A DNA stretch of 64,000 nucleotides from Sporomusaceae bacterium (GTDB taxonomy: Bacteria; Bacillota; Negativicutes; Sporomusales; UBA7701). This document shows positions 45,668-54,665 of the stretch, one piece after another. Where the stretch lies: NCBI GenBank assembly GCA_031460455.1, contig JAVKTQ010000012.1, forward strand, positions 1 through 64,000, written 5' to 3'. The first letter of the stretch is position 1. Each line of letters opens with the position of its first letter. Both the position numbers and the translations under genes were made by a program. The notes under the pieces were generated by a model. That model was not told where the DNA came from and ran no database searches. It saw only the letters and a list, made by a program, of their open reading frames with translations.

Positions 45668-46981
45668 ATGATACCATCTAGTTCGGACATTCAAGGAAGG
45701 CAGACAATCGTAAAACCGATGTCAAACACGCGCTGGCTTGCCGTGGCATTGGTTTGCGGATTAACAACCATCAACTATATTGACAGAGTCAATATCGGTG
45801 TCGCTGCTCCTATTCTCATGAAGGAGTTCGCGCTGACACCAGCTTCAATGGGTCTATTGATGTCCGCGTTTTTTTGGTCCTACTTTTTCGCAATGGCTCC
45901 GACCGGCTGGTTTCTGAATAAGTACGGTCCAAAGCTCGTTATGTTTTGGTCTTGCTTCGGTTGGGGCGCAACAACAATGCTTACTGGCTTAGTACAAGGT
46001 TTTTATTCTTTGTTTGCAGTCAGGGTGGCGCTCGGTGTAACTGAGGCTCCCGGTTTTCCTGGCTCAATCCGGGTCGTCCAAGTTTGGGTTCCTGAACGAG
46101 AGAGGACGCTGGCGTCTTCGCTGTTCGACAGTTGCGCGCGGTTGGGCAATGCGTTTGCGCCCCCGTTGGTTGCCTACATTATCGTTCTTTGGGGTTGGCA
46201 ATGGTCCTTCGCGGTTACCGGTGGCCTGGCGGTACTATATAGCTTTGTCTGGTTGGCTCTGTATAAGGAACCGGATGATCACCCGAAGATCACTGAATCC
46301 GAGCTTGCTTACATCAGGCAGAATGAGAAACTGACCAACGAAGGCAAAGTCATGTCCCAGCCCATATCTATGATGAAATTGCTGACCTATCCACGCGTGA
46401 TACTGGCCTGCTTGGGAATGGTTTTCTATATGTATTTCTTTTCCACCTTCAATATGTGGATTCCCAGTTATCTCGTTTCCGTGCGCGGGTTTGACATCAA
46501 GGCCATGGGAATTGCGGCAATGTATCCGTACATTGCCGGCGTGGTTCTGGAAATCATCGGCGGATATATTTTTGATCAGTGGTACAGGCGTGGAGCAACG
46601 ATCAGTGCATTAAGGCGCACGGGAATGGGTGTCGGTCTTTTAGGAGGAGCGGTGGGAATGTATCTTACCGTAATGGCTACTTCGCCGGAAATGGCCGTAT
46701 TCTGGCTTACCGTCGCCATGGGGGTTACTTCTTTCGGCGCTTCCAACGTATCGGCAATTCCTAGCGATATTGCTCCTTACGGGCAAAGCGGCGGGGTTGC
46801 AAGCGTAATTTTTGCCGCTGGAAGTATCGGTTCGATGCTCGGACCAATTATTACCGGTATTTTTGCCAGCGGCTCGTTGGGCTATAACGGCGGACTCCTC
46901 GCAATGGGCTTTTGTACACTCCTCGGGGCGATTTGCTATATGGTAAATACCTACAAACGGCTCGAACCACGTACAAACTAG
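45668..46981 (+). CDS. MFS transporter (ACS type)
   Basis: A 437-residue, 12-helix transporter, with YIDRVNIGVAAPILMKEF and the ACS-family layout. The start follows CTGGAGGTTG. It plays the same role in this operon as the gene at 34964 does in the first, import of an organic acid. Composition is AT-richer than the first operon, suggesting separate ancestry. Confidence 0.87.
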   Translation: MIPSSSDIQGRQTIVKPMSNTRWLAVALVCGLTTINYIDRVNIGVAAPILMKEFALTPASMGLLMSAFFWSYFFAMAPTGWFLNKYGPKLVMFWSCFGWGATTMLTGLVQGFYSLFAVRVALGVTEAPGFPGSIRVVQVWVPERERTLASSLFDSCARLGNAFAPPLVAYIIVLWGWQWSFAVTGGLAVLYSFVWLALYKEPDDHPKITESELAYIRQNEKLTNEGKVMSQPISMMKLLTYPRVILACLGMVFYMYFFSTFNMWIPSYLVSVRGFDIKAMGIAAMYPYIAGVVLEIIGGYIFDQWYRRGATISALRRTGMGVGLLGGAVGMYLTVMATSPEMAVFWLTVAMGVTSFGASNVSAIPSDIAPYGQSGGVASVIFAAGSIGSMLGPIITGIFASGSLGYNGGLLAMGFCTLLGAICYMVNTYKRLEPRTN

Positions 46982-47046
46982 CATCCTGGCAGTGTTGGCG
47001 GGGGTTAACCCCCCCGCCAAGCTACGCAGGAAGTTAAGAGGTTAAT

Positions 47047-47598
47047 ATGAACAGTATTTATTGGGCGGTTGCTTTTGTGATTGTGCTTATCGCTCTTTAT
47101 TATATCGGAAAGCGAAAGCAAATGCAGACGAAGTGCGTTGATGATAAGGTACTAACTGAGGTTAATAATGCTAAAGTGATTGGCCGGATTATTTACCACG
47201 GCGGTATGCCGCAAATGCCAAAACCATCTTCATTGGCGGCGGGGGTTCTGCCAGATTCGCTTTTGCTGTGGAATCACCGCGGGGAAAAAGCCATTATTAA
47301 TTTCGCCCGTTGGATTCAATGCGAAAAACTCACCATGGAGTTGCGACCGAATACTCGCGGTTTGTTGATTACCTTGCTCGGGCCACTAGTTTTCTTGTTT
47401 ACAAAGCACAAGATAAGACATTTTATTGTGATAAAATACCTCGACTGCAACGACGAGGAGAACAATATTCTTTTTGAGTGCAATGGGGAGACTAATCAAC
47501 AACATGTATACGATATTTTACACAACAGCTGGCAGGGGGTAAAAAAACAGCGCCTGTTTAAAAGAAACGCCTGTAAAGCGTTGAGTGAATCATGCTAG
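47047..47598 (+). CDS. single-pass membrane protein of unknown function
   Basis: A 183-residue protein. Residues 4-21 form one N-terminal membrane helix followed by KRKQ, so the bulk is probably cytoplasmic. A second hydrophobic stretch (LLITLLGPLVFLF) lies near residue 105. The rest includes GGMPQMPKPSSLAAG and a CNDEENNILFECNGE segment. I recognise no family. Its position between transporter and CoA-transferase suggests a transporter partner, and the first operon has no counterpart. Confidence 0.6.
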   Translation: MNSIYWAVAFVIVLIALYYIGKRKQMQTKCVDDKVLTEVNNAKVIGRIIYHGGMPQMPKPSSLAAGVLPDSLLLWNHRGEKAIINFARWIQCEKLTMELRPNTRGLLITLLGPLVFLFTKHKIRHFIVIKYLDCNDEENNILFECNGETNQQHVYDILHNSWQGVKKQRLFKRNACKALSESC

Positions 47599-47655
47599 AT
47601 GGCCGAGAAATACTGTTAGCAACGTTATGTATATTATGGGAGGAGACAAAACAAA

Positions 47656-48858
47656 ATGAGAGACAAAAACCTCAGCGATTTACGTGTCCTTGATTTCGGC
47701 AGGGTAATGGCCGGTCCCTATTTAGGGCAAATATTCGCCGATCTGGGAGCGGAAGTGATTAAAGTCGAGCAACCGGGGAAGGGAGCTGACGAAAGGCACT
47801 TCACCCCATTTGGTAAAGGTCAAAGCGGTTATTTCATGCTTGTTAATCGCGGTAAGAAGTCTATTACTCTCGATTTGAAGAGTCCGGCTGCAAAGGATAT
47901 TATCTTGAAATTAGTGCGTATTTCCGACATCGTAATCGAAAATTTCAAGCCAGGTGTAATGAAGTCGTTGGGGTTGGATTATGAGGAATTACGCAAGGAG
48001 AATCCGCAAGTTATTATGTGCTCGATCTCAACATTCGGGCAAACTGGACCGTACGCTCGGAAGGCGGGCTATGATATTGTTGCCCAGGCTATGAGCGGCA
48101 TCATGTGGATGACTGGAGATTCGGACCGACCGCCGATGCGTTCGGGTACGACTATTGGCGATTATAATGCAAGCAGCCACGCCTTTGGTGCGATTATGGC
48201 GGCATTGCATTACAAAAATCGGACCGGTATAGGGCAGCACATTGATATCTCGCTCCGAGACTGCATGACCGCAATTCTGGAAACAGCTATACCAAGATAT
48301 ACGATGTCAGGCGGAAAAGATCAGCTTATGCGAACCGGATCGCATCATGAGACAATGGCTCCCTACGGCATATTCGAGGCGGGAGATGAGAAGTATGTGG
48401 CCATTGGCGCACTCAACCCATCTTTGTGGGAAAAACTTTGTATGGCTATCGAGCGTCCGGATCTCATTAGCAATCCCGACTTTGCCGATTCGTTGACACG
48501 CGGTAAAAACCTGCCACAGGTGATATCGATTATCGAAGGATGGTTAAAAAGCTACGAAGATGTGAAAGAGCCTCTCGAAATACTTGATAAGTATGGAGTC
48601 CCGGCAGGACCGGTTTTGGATATCGCGGGGTTATTCAACGATCCTCAGCTTAAAGTGCGGGATTTATTCGTTGAGGTAACTGACCCGAAATTTGGTAAAG
48701 TCGTTCTTTCCGGTACGCCGATGAAATTCTCTGCAACGGACTCGGTAACTACTAACCCGCCGCCGATGCTTGGTGAGCATACTGAAGAGGTTTTAAAGAA
48801 TCTGCTGGGATATAAGCAGAGTGATATAGATAATCTGCATGCTCAAAAGGCAATTTGA
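47656..48858 (+). CDS. class III CoA-transferase (CaiB/BaiF family), paralogue
   Basis: A 400-residue paralogue of the gene at 38989 with the same length: VLDFGRVMAGPYLGQIFADL and SGTTIGDYNASSHA with the catalytic Asp. The two proteins align without gaps through most of their length while their codon use differs strongly, indicating an old duplication or separate acquisition. It would form the acyl-CoA of this operon's substrate. It follows GGGAGGAG. Confidence 0.9.
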   Translation: MRDKNLSDLRVLDFGRVMAGPYLGQIFADLGAEVIKVEQPGKGADERHFTPFGKGQSGYFMLVNRGKKSITLDLKSPAAKDIILKLVRISDIVIENFKPGVMKSLGLDYEELRKENPQVIMCSISTFGQTGPYARKAGYDIVAQAMSGIMWMTGDSDRPPMRSGTTIGDYNASSHAFGAIMAALHYKNRTGIGQHIDISLRDCMTAILETAIPRYTMSGGKDQLMRTGSHHETMAPYGIFEAGDEKYVAIGALNPSLWEKLCMAIERPDLISNPDFADSLTRGKNLPQVISIIEGWLKSYEDVKEPLEILDKYGVPAGPVLDIAGLFNDPQLKVRDLFVEVTDPKFGKVVLSGTPMKFSATDSVTTNPPPMLGEHTEEVLKNLLGYKQSDIDNLHAQKAI

Positions 48859-48962
48859 ATATTGTTCAGAAATCGTGGGAAGGGCAAGATACATCCGGCT
48901 AAAGCCGTGAGGATGGCGATCATCCTGGGAGGCTTGTCAGTCGGAGAATTGGGGTGATTTTA

Positions 48963-49745
48963 ATGGCTGAATTCAAGAACTTGCTGTATGAGTGTGAGCG
49001 TGGTATCGCCATGATCAGCATGAACAGACCGGAAGCGATGAACGCATTTAATGCCGACACCCTCGGAGAGCTGGAGGCGGTGTTGGCTGTGGTGGAAGAA
49101 GACCCGGCGGTTGGGGCGGTTATTATCACCGGTGTAGGCAAAGCGTTTGTCGCCGGCGCTGATATTGCGATGAATAAAGGCCTTGCGCCCATTGAGGGGC
49201 GGGAGGTGTCCGTCCGCGGCCACCGACTATTTTCGAAGATCGAGAATCTTGGGAAACCCGTAATCGCTGCCGTTAACGGTTATGCATTGGGCGGCGGCTG
49301 TGAATTGGCTCTGGCTTGCGATATCCGGGTGGCCGCGGAAAAGGCCAAATTCGGTTTGCCGGAAGTCAGTCTGGGGATTATTCCTGGATGGGGAGGGACC
49401 CAGCGGTTACCGCGTCTCATAGGCAAGGGAAGGGCAAAATACTACGCCATGACGGCGGAGATGATCGATGCCGCGGAGGCCTGCCGAATCGGTCTTGTTA
49501 ACAAGGTCGTAGCAGCCGAAGAGTTGCTGCCTGCTGCCAAACATATTGCCAATGTCATTATGAGCAAAGGGCCGGTTGCCGTTCGCCTGGTTAAAGCGGC
49601 AATTAACAACGGATTGAAAATGGATCTTGATTCGGCGCTCGCCTATGAGGTTGAAACCTATACCACCAGTTTCAGCTGTGAGGACCGGACTGAAGGCATG
49701 ACGGCGTTTCTGGAAAAAAGGTCCCCTAGGTTTCAGGGACGATAA
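48963..49745 (+). CDS. enoyl-CoA hydratase (crotonase), paralogue
   Basis: A 260-residue crotonase: [24 protein letters not shown], and the catalytic Glu in [16 protein letters not shown]. The start at ATG 48963 follows GGGGTGA; GTG at 48954 is an alternative. It would hydrate an enoyl-CoA in the second operon. Confidence 0.92.
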   Translation: MAEFKNLLYECERGIAMISMNRPEAMNAFNADTLGELEAVLAVVEEDPAVGAVIITGVGKAFVAGADIAMNKGLAPIEGREVSVRGHRLFSKIENLGKPVIAAVNGYALGGGCELALACDIRVAAEKAKFGLPEVSLGIIPGWGGTQRLPRLIGKGRAKYYAMTAEMIDAAEACRIGLVNKVVAAEELLPAAKHIANVIMSKGPVAVRLVKAAINNGLKMDLDSALAYEVETYTTSFSCEDRTEGMTAFLEKRSPRFQGR

Positions 49746-49844
49746 TGCGTTGTATGGCCGGATTGAGTACAGCCTTGTTTAGTATGGCTAACGGCTGCGT
49801 GTATGAACACGAGCGCGTCTTTGATTAAGGAGGAGGAATTTACG

Positions 49845-50693
49845 ATGTCGAAAATCAAAAAAGTAGCGGTCATCGGCGCTGGTGCGATGGGAAGCGGAAT
49901 AGCACAAGTTGCTGCCAGTTCAGGATATGAGGTGAATTTATTTGACTTGCATGAGGCGGCGTTGGGAAAAGCGCTGCAGGGGATAAAAGGAAATCTGAGC
50001 AAGCTGGAAGCAAAAGGGAAGCTCAGCGCGCAAGATGTGGCGGCATGCCTGGGGCGTTTGCATATCACCCAAGAGTTTGTCGGAGCCGTGCAGGATGCCG
50101 ACATCGTCATCGAAGCGGCCCTTGAAGACATCCAGACAAAGCAAAACATTTTCCGGCAGTTGTGTCAGCATTGCAAAAAGGAAGCCATACTGGGTACGAA
50201 TACTTCGAGTCTATCGATTACCGAGATAGCGTCGGTGACCGACCGGCAAGGCAACGTAATCGGCATCCACTTTATGAATCCGGTACCGGTCATGAAAGGC
50301 GTGGAAGTCATCCCTGGCAAGCTCACCGATAAAAAGACGATTGACGCCAGTGTGGAGTTCGTAACAAGTTTGGCGAAGGAGGCTATTTTGGCGGTGGATT
50401 ACGCCGGGTTCATCGTATCGCGCCTCGTGGATGCCCTGTTCAACGAGGCAGCCAGATGCATCCAGGACGGGAATAGTCCGGAGGAGATCGATAAAGCGGT
50501 GAAGCTTTGCCTCAATCATCCGATGGGGCCATGCGAATTGATGGACCTGGCCGGGATAGACATCGTGTACAACGGCCTGCTAACTATGGAACGGGATTTC
50601 GGCGATCAGTACAAACCGGCAAAAATGCTGAAGCAGATGGTGCGGGCCGGTACGCTGGGCCGCAAAACCGGCCGGGGATTCTATGCCTATTGA
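49845..50693 (+). CDS. 3-hydroxyacyl-CoA dehydrogenase, paralogue
   Basis: A 282-residue enzyme: [21 protein letters not shown], catalytic HFMNPVPVM and AGFIVSRLVDALFNEA. The start at 49845 follows AAGGAGGAGG, which clearly decides against the ATG at 49803. It oxidises the 3-hydroxyacyl-CoA formed by the preceding crotonase. Confidence 0.93.
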   Translation: MSKIKKVAVIGAGAMGSGIAQVAASSGYEVNLFDLHEAALGKALQGIKGNLSKLEAKGKLSAQDVAACLGRLHITQEFVGAVQDADIVIEAALEDIQTKQNIFRQLCQHCKKEAILGTNTSSLSITEIASVTDRQGNVIGIHFMNPVPVMKGVEVIPGKLTDKKTIDASVEFVTSLAKEAILAVDYAGFIVSRLVDALFNEAARCIQDGNSPEEIDKAVKLCLNHPMGPCELMDLAGIDIVYNGLLTMERDFGDQYKPAKMLKQMVRAGTLGRKTGRGFYAY

Positions 50694-50733
50694 GCAGCAG
50701 ACGTTAGTCAATAATCGATTAGGAGAGTTTTAA

Positions 50734-52026
50734 ATGAACTATACGGCAGACGAAGTTGTTGTTGTAAGCGGGGTCAGGACGCCCTTCGGCAAATTTGGCG
50801 GGCTGATGAAAGACATCGATATCTATGATTTGGGCGCTATCGCTATGCGGGAGTCGCTGGTCAGGATCGGCCTGAGCGCGGAGGCGATCGATGAGGTGTG
50901 GTGGGGCTGCGGCGATACCACCAATTGCAAGGATCCCTATACGCCGGTCGTAGCCCGGCAATCGCTGCTGAAAGCGGGACTGCCTGTTTATACGCCTTCC
51001 GTTACCATTGATAAAGCCTGCGTTTCCGGAACATCGGCGGCTTACTATGCCATGAGCAGAATTAAAAGCGGCGAGGTAAACGCCGTCCTCACCGGCGGGG
51101 CGACGAGTTTCAGCACGGTGCCTTATCTGGCCCGCAATTTGCGGTGGCAGGGGCATAAGGCCGGCGGGTTTACCCTGGAAGATCCGCTTTTTCCCCTTGG
51201 CTATAAAGATTTTGCCCCCGTGGCCGTCGATTCCGGCAATGTCGCCGTCAAATACGGGGTTTCGCGGGAAGAACAGGATGAGTTTGCTTATCATAGCCAC
51301 CAGAAGTACGGCAAGGCCCATGCCGCCGGTTTTTACGAAACGGAAATGGCGCCGCTGGATATCGCTGTGAAAAAGGGCAGAGGGACGGAAATTGTACGCC
51401 TGGATATCGACGAACAGTATCGACCGCAGATAGCGCCTGCGGATTTGGCAAAGCTGCCGACTATCTTCGACAACCCGACCGTCACCGCGGGCAACGCCCC
51501 CGGCCTTAACGACGGGGCGGCGGCGCAGATCCTCATGCGTAAGAGTACCGCCGACAAGCTCGGTTTGAAGCCGCTGTATACCATCGTCGGCATGTGCTCG
51601 ATTGCCGCCAATGCGGATCTGCTGCCGGTAGCGCCGGCGTTGGCCGTGAAAAAGTGCCTGAACGGCCTGAACATGTCGATCGACGATATAGATGTGTTGG
51701 AAATTAACGAGGCTTTCGCCTGTGTGCCGCTGGTATCCTGCAAGCTGCTGGCCTGCACCAGCTTCCTGGAGGAAGACTATCCGGCGGCGGCCGGTAAGAT
51801 TGACAATTACCCCTTGGACAGTTTCGGCAAGGACCGGTACAACCAGCTAATGGAAAAACTCAATGTAAATGGCGGGGCAATTGCCGTCGGCCATGCCAAT
51901 ACGGCCAGCGGCGCCCGTATAATGATGACCGCGGCTGCCGAGCTCAGGCGGCGTGGCGGCGGGGTCGCCGCCTGCGCGATATGCGGCGGCCTTACTCAGG
52001 GAGATGCCTGCATTATTCGCGTTTAG
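50734..52026 (+). CDS. thiolase-family enzyme
   Basis: A 430-residue thiolase, longer than the 395-residue paralogue at 40210. The active cysteine is in DKACVSGTSA. NEAFACVPLV replaces the usual NEAFA-QF. An insert (ASFLEEDY-type region, about 340-380) and GGAIAVGHANTASGAR differ from GLGHPVG, and the C-terminal cysteine is in CAICGG. The loss of the standard HPxG (here HANT) and the insert suggest a substrate other than plain acetoacetyl-CoA, such as a branched or longer 3-ketoacyl-CoA. Confidence 0.85.
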   Translation: MNYTADEVVVVSGVRTPFGKFGGLMKDIDIYDLGAIAMRESLVRIGLSAEAIDEVWWGCGDTTNCKDPYTPVVARQSLLKAGLPVYTPSVTIDKACVSGTSAAYYAMSRIKSGEVNAVLTGGATSFSTVPYLARNLRWQGHKAGGFTLEDPLFPLGYKDFAPVAVDSGNVAVKYGVSREEQDEFAYHSHQKYGKAHAAGFYETEMAPLDIAVKKGRGTEIVRLDIDEQYRPQIAPADLAKLPTIFDNPTVTAGNAPGLNDGAAAQILMRKSTADKLGLKPLYTIVGMCSIAANADLLPVAPALAVKKCLNGLNMSIDDIDVLEINEAFACVPLVSCKLLACTSFLEEDYPAAAGKIDNYPLDSFGKDRYNQLMEKLNVNGGAIAVGHANTASGARIMMTAAAELRRRGGGVAACAICGGLTQGDACIIRV

Positions 52027-52171
52027 ACTTGGGCTGAAATGTCCTGCAGACACGTACCGCTGCCTGAAGTAAAAGGTTTGTACCCGAGAGAGCCATAAAT
52101 TATTAAACAAAGTCTTAACAATGGATCGCGAATTATTTGATGCGATGTTGGGTTGTTTTTATACGACCTCC

Positions 52172-52201
52172 CCCGTCCATGCCGTGGACGGGCTTTTTTT
52201 T
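52172..52201 (+). terminator. intrinsic terminator
   Basis: CCCGTCCA-TGCCG-TGGACGGG followed by C and a T8 tract. It ends the second CoA operon and separates it from the histidine kinase. The 145 bp between thiolase and terminator hold nothing recognisable. Confidence 0.85.
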
Positions 52202-52297
52202 GCATTTAGCAGTCCAATATAACTCAAAACAAAGAATGTGATAGTAAAATGCAAGTGATATCTTCGCCCGGCGGGCATCGGAAAATGGAGGCAGAAA

Positions 52298-53653
52298 ATG
52301 TTTCAGAAGCTCCGTCTCAGGCTTACGCTTATTAACGCTGCCATCATTTTGACGCTTTTTCTTTTTCTTACGCTCGGGTCGTATTTTTTTTCGCAGGCAG
52401 ATATGTCCAGGAGGGCTGATTTCCTGGAGAGGAGGCTAGTGGCGGATATACAGAGGGGGATGATAACCGATTTGCCGCCCCGGTTGCAAAAAGACGGACC
52501 CCCTAGTGGGCCGGAGCGTGACTCTTTAACCGGTGGTCCAGCGGACCCGCCTCCCCCCGGTTCGCCGTTGTCGGATTTCTTTTTTGTGAAGATATCGCCT
52601 GCGGGGACGATCGTTTTTCGGTCGTCCGGCCAGCCGCTGGCCGTCAGCCAACTGGAGGAACTGACGAAAGAAGCGATGCAATCCGGTAAGCCGCGCGGGA
52701 GAATCAATTTTGCGGGAAACAATTATAATTACCTGAAGGCTCAGCTGGAAGGTCAATCCGCAGGCCAAGCCGGCACGCTGGTTCTTTTTCACGACTTTTC
52801 GCGGGAAACGGGTATGATGGGGATTGTGCTGACGGCTTTGACAGGTGTTGGTTTTATCTGCGTGTTGCTTTCCTTTGGCGCCAGTTTCTGGATGGCGAAC
52901 CGGGCCATGATTCCCATCCAAAAAGCGTGGCAGCAGCAGAAGGATTTCCTGGCTGACGCCTCTCACGAGCTAAGAACGCCTCTGACGGTTATCCGGACAA
53001 ACCTGGACGTTGTGCGGGGAAGCCCGGAGGAGAGCGTGTCAAGCCAGAGCAAATGGCTGGATAACATCCAGGAGGAAACCGTCTCGATGGCGAAGCTTGT
53101 GGATTCTCTGCTTTTCCTGGCGAGGGTCGATTCACAGCAGCCGTTGCTCCTCAAGCGGTTTTTCTTTTTCGATGAAGCGCTGATGGAGGCTGTTAGTCCC
53201 TTCGAAGCTGTTGCGGCTGCCAAGGGGGTGTTTCTTAAGGTTTCTTCGGATACTCCTGTAGGTTATGATGGCGACGAGGCGCGGATAAAGCAGTTGGTAG
53301 GCATCCTGCTTGACAACGCCATCCGCCATACCCCGTCAGGCGGCGTAGTATCGGTAAGCCTGCTGAAGATAAACGCAAAAATCACGTTGTCTGTGGCCGA
53401 CACCGGCGAAGGCATCGACGCGGCGGTTCTTGAAAAAATATTCGACCGTTTTTTTCAGGCGGATAATTCGCGGAGCGGCGGAAGCTCAGGGTTAGGCCTG
53501 GCTATTGCCAAGGTGGTTGCCGAAAGCCACGGCGGAAAGATAAGCGTGAGTAGCGCTGCCGGCGAAGGAGCGACTTTCGTCGCGGAGTTTCCCGATGGCG
53601 ACACGGCAGCGACAATACCAAGACGAAGAGGGAAAAAGTTTAGCTTTTGTTAA
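52298..53653 (+). CDS. sensor histidine kinase
   Basis: A 451-residue membrane kinase. TM1 is about residues 9-29, then a Pro-rich extracytoplasmic domain of ~145 residues, TM2 about 172-195, and the phospho-acceptor His in ASHELRTPLTVIRTN. The HATPase domain shows the N-box DNAIRHTP, the G1 box ADTGEGID and SGLGLAI. No clear HAMP is visible. It lies upstream of its regulator, the reverse of the common order. The stimulus is unknown. It follows AATGGAGGCAG. Confidence 0.88.
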   Translation: MFQKLRLRLTLINAAIILTLFLFLTLGSYFFSQADMSRRADFLERRLVADIQRGMITDLPPRLQKDGPPSGPERDSLTGGPADPPPPGSPLSDFFFVKISPAGTIVFRSSGQPLAVSQLEELTKEAMQSGKPRGRINFAGNNYNYLKAQLEGQSAGQAGTLVLFHDFSRETGMMGIVLTALTGVGFICVLLSFGASFWMANRAMIPIQKAWQQQKDFLADASHELRTPLTVIRTNLDVVRGSPEESVSSQSKWLDNIQEETVSMAKLVDSLLFLARVDSQQPLLLKRFFFFDEALMEAVSPFEAVAAAKGVFLKVSSDTPVGYDGDEARIKQLVGILLDNAIRHTPSGGVVSVSLLKINAKITLSVADTGEGIDAAVLEKIFDRFFQADNSRSGGSSGLGLAIAKVVAESHGGKISVSSAAGEGATFVAEFPDGDTAATIPRRRGKKFSFC

Positions 53654-53772
53654 AAAAACCTGGGTGACGTCCGGAAAATAAACATAATCTTAACATTGTG
53701 GGGCGAGTTAATTTGTGATGTCCATGGATGGATAATATCTCACACGGTTGTGGCATAAAAGGGACGTCATGA

Positions 53773-54450
53773 ATGAAGGTATTGCTTGTCGAAGACGAAA
53801 ACAAGCTGGTCGATGCGCTGTCACACTTGTTCAAGAAAAACGGCTTTGTGGTCGATGCCGCTCTGGACGGTGAAATGGGCATCGAGATGGCATGTACCGA
53901 AGCGTACGACGTGATTGTCTTGGACCGGATGCTGCCCTGCCGGGACGGTCTCTCTCTGCTCAAGGAATTCCGCGGGTTGGGGTACGATACTCCGGTGCTC
54001 TTTTTGACCGCGAAGGATTCGCCTGAGGAGCGGGCGGAAGGGCTGAACGCCGGCGCGGACGATTATTTGGTAAAACCGTTTTATACTGTTGAATTACTGG
54101 CGAGACTGCGAGCGTTGACCCGGCGGAAGGGCAAGGAATTGCAGGTAGACGTGCTGGCCACGGACGACTTTGTTTTCGATCCCGAGCGCAATCAGGTCAT
54201 AATAAACGATAACGTTATTCATCTTACTTTCAAAGAAGCCCAGCTACTCGAATTGCTGATTCGCAACCATGGCCGCGTGGTCACAAAGGAGAGGATTGTC
54301 CAGAAGGTCTGGGGCTACAACGCCGACACGGACTTCACCACCGTTAATCTTTACGTGCACAACCTGCGCAAAAAGCTCAGTCTCTCCAATATCAAGACGG
54401 TGCGCGGCGTAGGCTATTATCTGCAGAAAGGCGGCGCGGTTACCTGCTAA
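53773..54450 (+). CDS. OmpR/PhoB-type response regulator
   Basis: A 225-residue regulator. The receiver domain has the acidic EDE pocket at the start, phospho-acceptor Asp in VIVLDRMLP and Lys in LVKPF. A C-terminal winged helix with LLIRNHGRVVTKERI and TVNLYVHNLRKKL binds DNA. It is probably phosphorylated by the kinase 119 bp upstream. Downstream are a terminator and the flagellin gene; control of motility is possible but not shown. Confidence 0.9.
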   Translation: MKVLLVEDENKLVDALSHLFKKNGFVVDAALDGEMGIEMACTEAYDVIVLDRMLPCRDGLSLLKEFRGLGYDTPVLFLTAKDSPEERAEGLNAGADDYLVKPFYTVELLARLRALTRRKGKELQVDVLATDDFVFDPERNQVIINDNVIHLTFKEAQLLELLIRNHGRVVTKERIVQKVWGYNADTDFTTVNLYVHNLRKKLSLSNIKTVRGVGYYLQKGGAVTC

Positions 54451-54461
54451 TTATCCCAAGT

Positions 54462-54490
54462 CCCGGCGAGAGCCGGGGCTTGATTTTTTC
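54462..54490 (+). terminator. intrinsic terminator after the response regulator
   Basis: CCCGGC-GAGA-GCCGGG with partial outer pairing (AG/CT), followed by TTGATTTTTT. The 180 bp from here to the flagellin start form its leader region; TAAACAAATACTTAACATT near 54506 could be part of a flagellar promoter, but spacing to a -10 is poor. Confidence 0.7.
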
Positions 54491-54665
54491 TGCACGCGGA
54501 TTACTAAACAAATACTTAACATTGGCGCCCGAACATAAGGACAGACGACAGCGAAAGGAGGGCGCCGCCAATGTAACGGGACGCGTTATCCCCCCAGAAA
54601 AACCGGTTACCAAGGCAGAAGTGCTGGGCATGGAAGCCCAAGCAAAATTCAAGGAGGAAGAAAAA

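Noticed and set aside
54500-54540. Flagellar (sigma28-type) promoter before flagellin
   Set aside because: A TAAA is present but the distance to a GCCGAT-like -10 is too long and that match is poor.
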